Part shown: positions 7,207 through 12,914 of the stretch, piece by piece
How the letters are laid out: each line of letters begins with the position of its first letter
Numbering within the stretch: position 1 is the first letter of the stretch
From: Lachnospiraceae bacterium
GTDB taxonomy: Bacteria > Bacillota > Clostridia > Lachnospirales > Lachnospiraceae
Assembly: GCA_009774215.1 (NCBI GenBank)
Contig: VSNH01000059.1
Span: 1-20,305 of the forward strand
Reading direction: 5' to 3'
Length of the DNA stretch: 20,305 nucleotides
Notes under the pieces: generated by a model
Databases searched by the model: none
What the model was told of the DNA's origin: nothing
Seen by the model: the letters and a program-made list of their open reading frames with translations, nothing else
Position numbers and translations under genes: made by a program

Positions 7207-8280
7207 TTAATCTCCGAAACTGATACCCACCATCTTTGCCTCCTGCACAATGGTGGCATCAGGCGATACCATTTTCAGTTTGCCCGCCACTTCCTCCAGC
7301 GGCACTCTCACAATCTCCCTGTTCTTATAGCCGACCATAAAGCCGTACTCGCCCTGCAAAATCAGCTTGCCGGCCTCCGCGCCAAGCCGGGTAGCAAACA
7401 CTCTGTCATAAGGACAGGGGCTTCCGCCGCGCTGCGTGTGGCCCGGAACCGTTACGCGCACATCCATGCCTGTTTTTTTCATAATCTGATCCGCAATTTC
7501 ATAGGAAACGGAAGGGTAAGGATAAGCCTTCATCTTCTCCTTGTACTCCTTCTTGGAAAGCTTCGCGTCCTCCTTGGAAATCGCGCCCTCCGCCACCGCC
7601 ATAATGGTGAAACGGGAACCTCTCGCCGCACGCGCATTGATCGCCTTAATCACGCTGTCGATATCGTAAGGGATCTCGGGAATCAGAATGATATCTGCGC
7701 CGCCCGCAATACCGGCGTTCAGGGTCAGCCAGCCCACCTTGTGCCCCATAACCTCCACGATAAAGATACGCCCATGGGACGATGCTGTGGTATGAATGCA
7801 GTCAATACAGTCCGTGGCAATGTTCACCGCGCTCTGGAAACCGAAAGTCATATCCGTCCCCCACAGGTCGTTGTCTATCGTCTTGGGCAGCGTAATGACA
7901 TTAAGCCCCTCCTCGCGGAGCATGTTCGCTGTCTTATGGGTACCGTTACCGCCCAGAATCACCATACAGTCCAGTTTCAGTTTATAGTAATTCTGCTTCA
8001 TCGCCTCCACCTTATCCAGCCCGTTTTCATCAGGCTCACGCATCAGCTTAAAGGGCGTTCTGGAGCTGCCAAGAATGGTGCCGCCCTTCGTAAGAATGCC
8101 CGCAAAATCATGCCCCGTCAAAATACGGAAATCCCCGTAGATCATTCCCTTATAGCCATCCAGAAAACCGTAAATCTCCACATCCTCACTGCTGCAGGAA
8201 AGGCACTTCACCACGCCCCTCATAGCAGCGTTTAACGCCTGACAGTCCCCGCCACTGGTCAACATTCCGATTCTCTTCAT
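7207..8280 (-). CDS. 6-phosphofructokinase, mixed-substrate (group III) type
   Basis: A 357-aa phosphofructokinase that phosphorylates fructose 6-phosphate to the 1,6-bisphosphate, the committed step of glycolysis. N-terminal LTSGGDCQALNAAMRG (7-22) and GTILGSSRTPFK (67-78) fix the family. At the donor site it has GGNGT (110-114) and PKTIDND (132-138). Classical ATP enzymes have GGDGS and PGTIDND, and PPi enzymes have GGDD and PKTIDND. This one combines the ATP-type Gly with the PPi-type Lys, and has Asn where the Mg-binding Asp normally sits. That is the mixed group III pattern, so the donor (ATP or PPi) cannot be assigned from sequence. A strong AAGGAGG lies 7 nt before the ATG. The gene is preceded by a 53-aa gene and coupled to dnaX. 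Confidence 0.93.
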   Translation of the reverse strand: MKRIGMLTSGGDCQALNAAMRGVVKCLSCSSEDVEIYGFLDGYKGMIYGDFRILTGHDFAGILTKGGTILGSSRTPFKLMREPDENGLDKVEAMKQNYYKLKLDCMVILGGNGTHKTANMLREEGLNVITLPKTIDNDLWGTDMTFGFQSAVNIATDCIDCIHTTASSHGRIFIVEVMGHKVGWLTLNAGIAGGADIILIPEIPYDIDSVIKAINARAARGSRFTIMAVAEGAISKEDAKLSKKEYKEKMKAYPYPSVSYEIADQIMKKTGMDVRVTVPGHTQRGGSPCPYDRVFATRLGAEAGKLILQGEYGFMVGYKNREIVRVPLEEVAGKLKMVSPDATIVQEAKMVGISFGD

Positions 8281-8308
8281 TACGCATCCTCCTTATCTTC
8301 CCACATTT

Positions 8309-8470
8309 TTATTTTTGGTCTTTTGCCATTGCAATCTTATCCAGTAATTCTACAATTTCGTCTGCCGTATATTCCTTCTTATCCCCATTTGTAATCATTA
8401 ATCTTATTTCATATAAAGTAGCCATCTTCGTATCCGCTCTTTCTTTTTCCGTCATATCCATAACCTCCAT
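8309..8470 (-). CDS. Small 53-aa protein upstream of pfk, function unknown
   Basis: A clear short gene: AAAGGAGG 7 nt before an ATG at 8470, and a TAA stop at 8309. The protein is MEVMDMTEKERADTKMATLY followed by EIRLMITNGDKKEYTADEIV and ELLDKIAMAKDQK. It is highly charged, has no membrane segment and no cysteine, and reads as two helices joined by a turn (NGDKKEYT). I do not recognise a family. It is the first gene after the strong promoter at 8507-8535 and lies 28 nt before pfk, so it should be co-expressed with pfk and dnaX. Codon use looks like that of a normal gene. Alternative ATG codons at 8461 and 8455 lack as good a site. A small regulator or adaptor is possible but unsupported. Confidence 0.8.
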   Translation of the reverse strand: MEVMDMTEKERADTKMATLYEIRLMITNGDKKEYTADEIVELLDKIAMAKDQK

Positions 8471-8506
8471 CCTTATTCCTCCTTTCGGGCATTCCGCTAT
8501 GAGATA

Positions 8507-8535
8507 ATTATAGTAAATGCAGTAAATCCGGTCAA
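8507..8535 (-). promoter_or_regulatory. Strong promoter for the 53-aa gene, pfk, dnaX and following genes
   Basis: On the minus strand TTGACC (8530-8535) and a perfect TATAAT (8507-8512) are 17 nt apart. The 53-aa gene starts 37 nt past the -10. The -35 lies in the edge of the palindromic repeat (8524-8642), within one of its three ATCCGGT copies, so the repeat may have supplied or reshaped this promoter. Confidence 0.8.
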
Positions 8536-8687
8536 GGTGCTTTGTTCACATCCGCCTGCATTTCGTAACTATTCCGCCTGCGGCCTCATAGTTACTGAAT
8601 CCGGTCTATTCCAGTTTTGCCCTCGGCAAAGAAACCGGATTCTTCTCAACCTTTATATGTTCTCACGGACTTTGCAGCCAATGCAAA
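8524..8687. repeat. Composite palindromic repeat between tadA and the pfk operon
   Basis: No gene is supported here, but the sequence is highly structured. Stem A: GTAACTAT (8565-8572) with ATAGTTAC (8588-8595), with CCGC/GCGG nested inside. Stem B: GAATCCGGT (8597-8605) with ACCGGATTC (8634-8642), with TTTGCC/GGCAAA nested inside (8616-8630). A third small stem, TTTGCA/TGCAAA, lies at 8671-8687. ATCCGGT occurs three times including 8527-8532, and TCCGCCTGC twice (8551-8559, 8573-8581). No T-tract follows any stem. It resembles a dispersed, non-autonomous repeat rather than a terminator. Confidence 0.68.
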
Positions 8688-8703
8688 TTCCTGAGCCAAA
8701 CTG

Positions 8704-9195
8704 TTATTGCTGTTCTCTCCGCCGCTGCTTCTCTATCCTGTTCCTCTCCCGCAGCTCCTGGAAAAAGCGCTTTAAAATCGACTGGCATTCCTCCTCCAGA
8801 ACACCGCGGCGCACAATCACCTGATGGTTAAACTCCTGCATTTCCAGAATATTCAAGATCGAGCCGCCGCAGCCTGCCTTGGGGTTCATCGCACCGATCA
8901 CCGTCTCTGTAACCCTGGCCTGCACAATCGCCCCGGCGCACATTTGACAAGGCTCCAGCGTCACATAGAGCGTACACTCCTCAAGCCGCCAGTCTTTCAT
9001 CGCGCGGCTCGCTTTATTGATTGCGGTAATCTCCGCATGGGCCAGCGTGTTTTTGTCGGTATTGCGGCGATTGTAGCCCCTTCCGATAATTTTATCCTGA
9101 TAGACAATTACGCAGCCGATCGGCACCTCTCCGAGCGCATAGGCTTTTTTCGCCTGCTTTATGGCCTCTTTCATATATTTTTCATCCCGCGTCAT
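8704..9195 (-). CDS. tadA: tRNA-specific adenosine deaminase
   Basis: About 163 aa. TadA converts the wobble adenosine of tRNA-Arg(ACG) to inosine. The zinc site is intact: HAE (53-55, with the catalytic Glu) and PCQMC (82-86). GEVPIGCVIV (about 22-31) and the tRNA-binding C-terminal helix are typical. I chose the ATG at 9195 because GGAGG lies 5 nt upstream; an ATG 12 nt further out is in frame but would place that site inside the gene. The protein ends in a very basic, Gln/Arg-rich tail. The gene is first in its own unit, with a -10 at 9263-9268 and the structured repeat at 8524-8687 downstream. In many Firmicutes tadA lies near dnaX; here pfk and the 53-aa gene come between. Confidence 0.95.
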   Translation of the reverse strand: MTRDEKYMKEAIKQAKKAYALGEVPIGCVIVYQDKIIGRGYNRRNTDKNTLAHAEITAINKASRAMKDWRLEECTLYVTLEPCQMCAGAIVQARVTETVIGAMNPKAGCGGSILNILEMQEFNHQVIVRRGVLEEECQSILKRFFQELRERNRIEKQRRREQQ

Positions 9196-9262
9196 ACCGT
9201 CCTCCATGTGAAAACTGCAGATTGCTCCGTCTGCGGCGGTGGTTGATCACTTGCTCTGCACT

Positions 9263-9268
9263 ATTATA
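9263..9268 (-). promoter_or_regulatory. Probable -10 element for tadA
   Basis: A perfect TATAAT on the minus strand, 67 nt upstream of the tadA start. The hexamers at -35 spacing (TGAATA at 17 nt) match the consensus poorly, so the promoter may be weak or depend on an activator. Confidence 0.4.
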
Positions 9269-9333
9269 GTTTACCACATGTACCATATTCAGGACATAAA
9301 AAAGATTTCACAAAAATTTTTTAGGAAAAACAG

Positions 9334-9362
9334 TAGACAAGAATTTCATTTCAACTTATAAT
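9334..9362 (+). promoter_or_regulatory. Promoter of the tRNA-Ser gene
   Basis: TAGACA (9334-9339) and a perfect TATAAT (9357-9362), 17 nt apart, on the plus strand. The -10 ends 11 nt before the first base of the tRNA, as expected for a short tRNA leader. Confidence 0.8.
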
Positions 9363-9373
9363 CTAATTCATAT

Positions 9374-9459
9374 GGAGACGTATCGAAGTGGTCATAACGG
9401 GGCGCACTCGAAATGCGTTAGCCCTCCGGGGCACGAGGGTTCGAATCCCTCCGTCTCCG
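9374..9459 (+). tRNA. tRNA-Ser (anticodon CGA)
   Basis: The acceptor stem GGAGACG (9374-9380) pairs with CGTCTCC (9452-9458), with discriminator G at 9459. The anticodon loop is CTCGAAA, giving CGA, which reads serine codon UCG. A long variable arm (about TAGCCCTCCGGGGCA) marks it as a class II tRNA, and the T arm has GAGGGTTCGAATCCCTC. CCA is not encoded. It has its own promoter and terminator and is the only plus-strand gene. It marks the border between housekeeping genes and the scarred accessory strip. Confidence 0.96.
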
Positions 9460-9462
9460 CTG

Positions 9463-9493
9463 AAAAAGCCAGAGTTGCTGCTCTGGCTTTTTT
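9463..9493 (+). terminator. Intrinsic terminator of tRNA-Ser, probably bidirectional
   Basis: The stem AAAAAGCCAGAG (9463-9474) pairs fully with CTCTGGCTTTTT (9481-9492) across a 6-nt loop. T-rich sequence follows on plus, and the matching A-run makes it work on minus too, where it would stop transcription of the decayed gene ending at 9494. Confidence 0.9.
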
Positions 9494-10073
9494 CTATTTA
9501 GATTGCATTAAATAAAAACTGATGAAAATAGGCAGTTTTATCTGAAAGCCTTGCCGGACATCGGGAGCAAAACCCGCCTCTGTCAAAAGAATGCCGAGCC
9601 TGTTTACCCTTTCTTCTCCTTCCTCCCGTCCTTCACTGCGTAATGTTCTCTCATATTTCTCTGCGTCAAACTCTTCCAGCAGCATCCCCAACGCCTCCAC
9701 ACGGTTCTTTAATAGGATTCTTTCCATATATCGTTCGCCGTGCAGTAGTCTACAGCTTGGTTTAAGGCCGTCTATGTTTCTTTCTCAGTGAGCATCCGTT
9801 CCCTCATAACAGCCACCAGCTTAGAATACTCCTCCCAAATCCTACACTTTCCATCAGAAGCTTATTGTGTCCATAGTTGATGTTCAGCATCCGTTGGTAT
9901 TCCTGCGCAAGATAAATCAGGAATCTCACCGACAGATTCGGGCTGTATGTGCTCTGGCGCTCGTACATGCTTAATGTGCCTGACAGGATATCGGCAAGGT
10001 CATTTTTCATCACCACATAAACTGCGCTTTCAATCGTCACAATCTCAAGCCGCCTTTGCCTTTTTCCTGACAT
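9494..10073 (-). pseudogene. Decayed Rpn-family (PD-(D/E)XK) nuclease/transposase, copy 1
   Basis: Pieces of one Rpn-family recombination-promoting nuclease remain in different frames. The first (10073-9804) starts MSGKRQRR after a good GGGAGG site, then has ESAVYVVMKNDLADI and ERQSTYSPNLSVRFLIYLAQ, both typical of the family's nuclease domain. The C-terminal piece (about 9802-9494) has RERMLTEKET, then a TAG at 9772-9774 where copy 2 has CAG, a 1-nt deletion near 9715-9720 relative to copy 2, and EEFDAEKYERTLRSEGREEG. The part between nuclease core and tail is missing, as is sequence between codon 8 and the core. After LLTEAG the tail diverges from copy 2. The gene is clearly dead, though its promoter (10234-10262) looks intact. 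Confidence 0.83.
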
Positions 10074-10233
10074 ATGTTATCCTCCCTTTCTGTGGCAGAA
10101 TACAATATGCCGCAATGGGCCTACGTCCGCTTTCTCTCCTGCCGTTTTCTGTTATGTCTCAAAGAGAAAATCCGACAGAAGCTGTCTTGAACGTGCAGAG
10201 CGCACACCTGTTAGAATTTCTTTGATTGGATTT

Positions 10234-10262
10234 ATTCTAGCGGGTTTATACAGGAATGTCAA
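10234..10262 (-). promoter_or_regulatory. Near-consensus promoter upstream of dead Rpn copy 1
   Basis: On the minus strand TTGACA (10257-10262) and TAGAAT (10234-10239) are 17 nt apart. The stretch 10074-10396 holds no gene. It carries this promoter and then a leader of about 155 nt with short stems (for example GACAG-CTT-CTGTC) before the Rpn ribosome site. Confidence 0.7.
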
Positions 10263-10396
10263 TACGGTGGGAAATAGGCAAGCGCTGATTTCAGTTTCTT
10301 TATTACAAGAATATTTACCTGAGACATGTCTGCACTCCATGGTATTATTGTACTACCCTTGCCATTTCTTTACTTGACGCAGCATCCATATTTGTT

Positions 10397-11269
10397 TCAT
10401 TTAAGAAATTCTCCAATCGCCTGCGCCGCCTGTTCCCATTTCGGATCCAGCATGATATCATGGCATAATCCGTTTAATATCGTCGGTGACGTCCCGTAAA
10501 ATCCAGCTGTTTTTTTCAATGAATCTGCCGGGAAAAAGGCATCCGTATCTGAACCTATAACAAAGACAGGGATATTTACGGCGCCACTCAGTTTATAGCG
10601 AATCAGACCACACACTGCCCATACGGATTCAGCACATAAAAGTTTGTTATAACGGGCAATCTTATCCTCATCAACGATTCTTGGCGTGGTATCGCCATCC
10701 GAATCCATCGCCACAAAAAAAGTGGAATTTTTCAATAATTGTTTCATGTTCCATCCGAACAATATGGTAAGCAAAGAACACCAACCACTTTTTGAACTCG
10801 CTAACCTACCGCAGCATTTCCATCCCATCCCCTCTGCCGTCACAGGAGCCAGCAGTATCGCGCCCTTGATCGTTTCCGAATATTTATCTATATATTGCTG
10901 CACGATTGCACCGCCCATGGAATGCCCCATCAGAAATGGTTTTTCGTGCGTTTTTTTGCTGCATTGTTCAACTACTTTCTTTACGTCACTGACATAGCAT
11001 GCTACGGAATATAACTGTTTGCGCAAACCATGGCCGGCACTGTTCCCATGCCCTCGCAAGCTCAAGGCGAAGCAGTCATATCCTCTATCCGAAAAATCCC
11101 TCAGGAAATTTTCCCAGCACCATGCCCCGTGGCATACGCCATGCACAAAGACAATGCTTCCCTTTGCTTCCCCTTTTGCATGTGCACAGATAACTTCAAG
11201 GTTCTCTACAAAAGACCGTTCGAACCCGTTGTGATCATATTGAGCTTTCTTTTTGTGGTTTCTCTTCAT
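10397..11269 (-). CDS. Alpha/beta hydrolase (lysophospholipase-like)
   Basis: A 290-aa cytoplasmic serine hydrolase with no signal peptide or membrane span. The fold and triad are readable: oxyanion loop FVHGVCHGAW (41-50), SLRGHGNSAGH (70-80), nucleophile elbow GHSMGG with Ser117, acid in GSDTDAFFP (Asp241 or Asp243), and His270 in GLCHDIM. The layout is that of the Hydrolase_4/monoacylglycerol lipase group, but the lid region (about 143-225) is what sets substrate and I cannot read a substrate from it. An AAGGAGG lies 8 nt before the ATG. A TATAAT lies upstream (11309-11314) without a good -35. It sits alone between dead Rpn copy 1 and a MITE-like element, so it may be an acquired gene. Confidence 0.87.
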   Translation of the reverse strand: MKRNHKKKAQYDHNGFERSFVENLEVICAHAKGEAKGSIVFVHGVCHGAWCWENFLRDFSDRGYDCFALSLRGHGNSAGHGLRKQLYSVACYVSDVKKVVEQCSKKTHEKPFLMGHSMGGAIVQQYIDKYSETIKGAILLAPVTAEGMGWKCCGRLASSKSGWCSLLTILFGWNMKQLLKNSTFFVAMDSDGDTTPRIVDEDKIARYNKLLCAESVWAVCGLIRYKLSGAVNIPVFVIGSDTDAFFPADSLKKTAGFYGTSPTILNGLCHDIMLDPKWEQAAQAIGEFLK

Positions 11270-11335
11270 AACACTGTCCTCCTTTTGTATTATGACATTT
11301 AGACAACTATTATAATACCAAACCCACTGATTTTA

Positions 11336-11463
11336 CTAGGGAAACGCTGATTAAAGCGTTTCCCGCACCGGATTTGCGCCGCGAAGCGGCACATTCCTTT
11401 GCAAATCCGTGTGCATCCGCCGGAGGCTCTAAGGAAGTGCTGATTTAATCAGCGCTTCCCTAG
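11336..11463. mobile_element. 128-bp MITE-like element with 20-bp terminal inverted repeats
   Basis: Left end CTAGGGAAACGCTGATTAAA (11336-11355) and right end (11444-11463) are inverted copies differing at one base (A/G at position 9). Each end also folds on itself: GGGAAACGCT with AGCGTTTCCC on the left, and GGAAGTGCTGATT with AATCAGCGCTTCC on the right. The middle holds CGGATTTGC/GCAAATCCG enclosing GCCGC/GCGGC. It has no coding capacity. Flanks are TTTTA and ATTTT; a TA or CTAG target duplication is possible but cannot be told apart from the palindromic ends. Confidence 0.82.
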
Positions 11464-11482
11464 ATTTTCCTATCACTTTATG

Positions 11483-11561
11483 ATAAATTTTCTCTCCTCT
11501 TGTGGTAAAATTGAGGTAACCACAACATCACATTCTCACACAAATGGAGGAGAAAATTTAT
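11483..11561. repeat. Nested inverted repeat covering a ribosome site and ATG
   Basis: A perfect 12-bp inverted repeat (ATAAATTTTCTC 11483-11494, GAGAAAATTTAT 11550-11561) encloses TTGTGGT/ACCACAA (11500-11506, 11519-11525). On the plus strand its right arm contains TGGAGGAG and runs into the ATG at 11560-11562, but that frame stops after six codons (MPVKYK). It may be the abandoned 5' end of a mobile gene or an operator/hairpin of another element. The whole stretch 11270-11685 otherwise holds only the MITE and the transposase fragment. Confidence 0.55.
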
Positions 11562-11571
11562 GCCTGTTAAA

Positions 11572-11705
11572 TATAAATAGGGTCTCCGTGATCTGTTCCA
11601 CAAGCTCGCCGTCGGCAGAATGAATTTTTGTCTGGACAATCAGGCCCCCAATGCCATACGAAGCTGCTTGGTAACATTACCTGTATCACTTGGGAAAATC
11701 CCCGC
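11572..11705 (-). pseudogene. Fragment of an IS1182/IS5-type transposase
   Basis: About 44 residues of a transposase N-terminal region remain in two frames. The first reads IFPSDTGNVTKQLRMALGA; after a 1-nt deletion near 11640-11647 it goes on as LIVQTKIHSADGELVEQITET. This matches the well-known N-terminal block of IS1182/IS5-like transposases (RMALGALII... then ETVEQIRENPYLQYF). It ends abruptly near 11572, and its upstream end overlaps the last codons of the VanZ-family gene in another frame. The rest of the element is gone. The exact IS family is not certain. Confidence 0.6.
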
Positions 11706-12345
11706 CCCTGACATTTCTTGACTCGCAACAGCATAGTAACCAAACTGCAAATAAATAAACATCCTGCAGCATCAGAAAAATAAGAAAACCAATCAGAAAT
11801 CCCACCGTGTTCGCCGCTACGTCGTCTAACTGGCAAAATCCAAGCTGATATTTTAGCTGCAAGGCTTCTATACATATACTGCAAGCCATGGCCGTTGGCA
11901 GCGATACTAAAATATGCACAAAAACCTTTCCAAGCATCGGGAACAAAACCCCGAACGGAATAAACATTATAATATTTGCGAGCAAAAATGCTTTCTGGTT
12001 GTCATTTTCACTCCACCTGACCAGAAAACGCCAGTCGATGCCGCCATAATTTCCGGGCTCTCTGGAAAAAATCGTCAGCTGCAGGACACAGTATATATAG
12101 ACAAGGAAGAAAAATCCGACCAAAAGACGCTGCCAGAAATATTTGCCAGCTTTTCTGTGCAGGCCAAATTTCCATATGGCACCTATGAAAAGTACGGCGC
12201 ACGTGAACCCGGCTGCATATATACAGCCACGGGGAAGGTACGCCAGTGCAGATTCCAGCTGCATGATTACGAGGGTTTTTACCTGTGTCATTTCGTTCAA
12301 TGCCGTCTTATAAGTACTGCCGGATAAAAGAATGCCTTGATTCAT
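11686..12345 (-). CDS. VanZ-family membrane protein
   Basis: A 219-aa membrane protein with about five spans (near 42-60, 74-92, 120-138, 142-160, 179-205). The VanZ core is clear: LLANIIMFIPFGVLFP (121-136), IEALQL with Glu160, and QLDDVAANTVGFLIG with Asp174 and Asp175. VanZ of the glycopeptide locus gives low-level teicoplanin resistance; most homologues have no known role. No van genes are nearby, so resistance should not be assumed. The ATG has GGAG 8 nt upstream. The last dozen residues (ESRNVRGGDFPK) and the stop lie in sequence that, in another frame, belongs to a transposase fragment, so the native C-terminus was probably replaced. Confidence 0.85.
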   Translation of the reverse strand: MNQGILLSGSTYKTALNEMTQVKTLVIMQLESALAYLPRGCIYAAGFTCAVLFIGAIWKFGLHRKAGKYFWQRLLVGFFFLVYIYCVLQLTIFSREPGNYGGIDWRFLVRWSENDNQKAFLLANIIMFIPFGVLFPMLGKVFVHILVSLPTAMACSICIEALQLKYQLGFCQLDDVAANTVGFLIGFLIFLMLQDVYLFAVWLLCCCESRNVRGGDFPK

Positions 12346-12370
12346 TTAAAACACTCCATAACTAAATGCA

Positions 12371-12416
12371 AAAATCTGATGTATTTACGGCAATTCCATA
12401 CCTTACATCAGATTTT
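12371..12416 (-). terminator. Possible terminator after Rpn copy 2 (12-bp hairpin)
   Basis: AAAATCTGATGT (12371-12382) and ACATCAGATTTT (12405-12416) are perfect inverted repeats with a 22-nt loop. On the minus strand the 3' arm ends in five Ts, as an intrinsic terminator would, but the loop is unusually long and the T-run is part of the stem. A leftover inverted repeat of a mobile element is the alternative. Confidence 0.5.
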
Positions 12417-12442
12417 GGGACTATGCTTTGGTTTGTTCTCCT

Positions 12443-12838
12443 TTACTTTTCATCCTCCAGGCCAAATTCAACAAACAGTCTTTTCTGAAGTTTCCGATCC
12501 GACAGGGATCTTAAGAAGTCGTTTCCCCGCCCCGCCTCTGTCAAAAGGATGCCGAGCCTGTTTACCTTTTCTTCTCCTTCTTCCCGTCCTTCTTCCCGTC
12601 CTTCTTCTCTTCCTTCCTCCCGTCCTTCACTGCGTAACGTTCTCTCATATTTCTCTGCATTAAACTCTTCCAGCAGCATCCCCAACACCTCCGCACGGTT
12701 CTTTAACAAAAATTCTTTTAATATATCGTTCTCTATGCAGTAATCCACAGCTTGGTTTAAGGCCGTCTGTGTTTCTTTCTCAGTAAGCATCCGTTCCCTC
12801 ATAACAGTAACGTGTCTGCCGCAGGATGTCAATATCAA
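12443..12838 (-). pseudogene. C-terminal remnant of an Rpn-family nuclease, copy 2
   Basis: Roughly the last 120 residues of an Rpn-family protein are intact in one frame: VMRERMLTEKETQTALNQAV, then CIENDILKEFLLKNRAEVLG, EEFNAEKYERTLRSEG, four REEG units and VNRLGILLTEAGRGNDFLRS to the natural end. The nuclease domain is absent. The frame opens upstream only with a TTG in unrelated sequence, so no proper start exists. It closely matches copy 1 at the DNA level over about 230 bp but lacks that copy's nonsense and frameshift changes. It lies just beyond the 3' end of the flippase gene. Confidence 0.8.
12576..12623. repeat. Four 12-bp tandem units encoding REEG
   Basis: Unit CCTTCTTCCCGT on plus (12576-12587 and 12588-12599 exact, then 12600-12611 and 12612-12623 with a few changes), encoding R-E-E-G on minus. 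Copy 1 of the Rpn remnant has one such unit at the same place, so the array expands or contracts. Such REEG tails are common at the ends of Rpn-family proteins. Confidence 0.85.
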
Positions 12839-12914
12839 TTTTGAATAAGCATAAATATTTTACCGTTTATTTCATAAAATCTTCCACAACAATTCCAATG
12901 TAAGTATGAAATTG

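Noticed and set aside
6817..8235. 472-codon open frame on plus, antisense to pfk and dnaX
   Set aside because: It lies wholly opposite two intact, highly conserved genes, has no ribosome site and its protein is rich in His, Arg and Leu as expected for an antisense shadow.
8471..8703. SRP RNA (ffs/scr) gene, expected near tadA and dnaX in Firmicutes
   Set aside because: The conserved domain IV sequence around GGAAGGAAGCAG is absent on both strands; the region folds as separate palindromes instead.
11560..11580. Plus-strand gene starting MPVKYK after a strong ribosome site
   Set aside because: It stops after six codons and its downstream DNA is antisense to a transposase fragment; reported only as a structured relic.
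11686..12345. Glycopeptide (teicoplanin) resistance gene
   Set aside because: Only the VanZ family fold is present; there are no vanHAX, vanRS or vanY genes, and most homologues are not resistance genes.
12576..12623. Short tandem repeats as a CRISPR array
   Set aside because: Units are 12 bp with no spacers and they encode REEG in a known protein tail.
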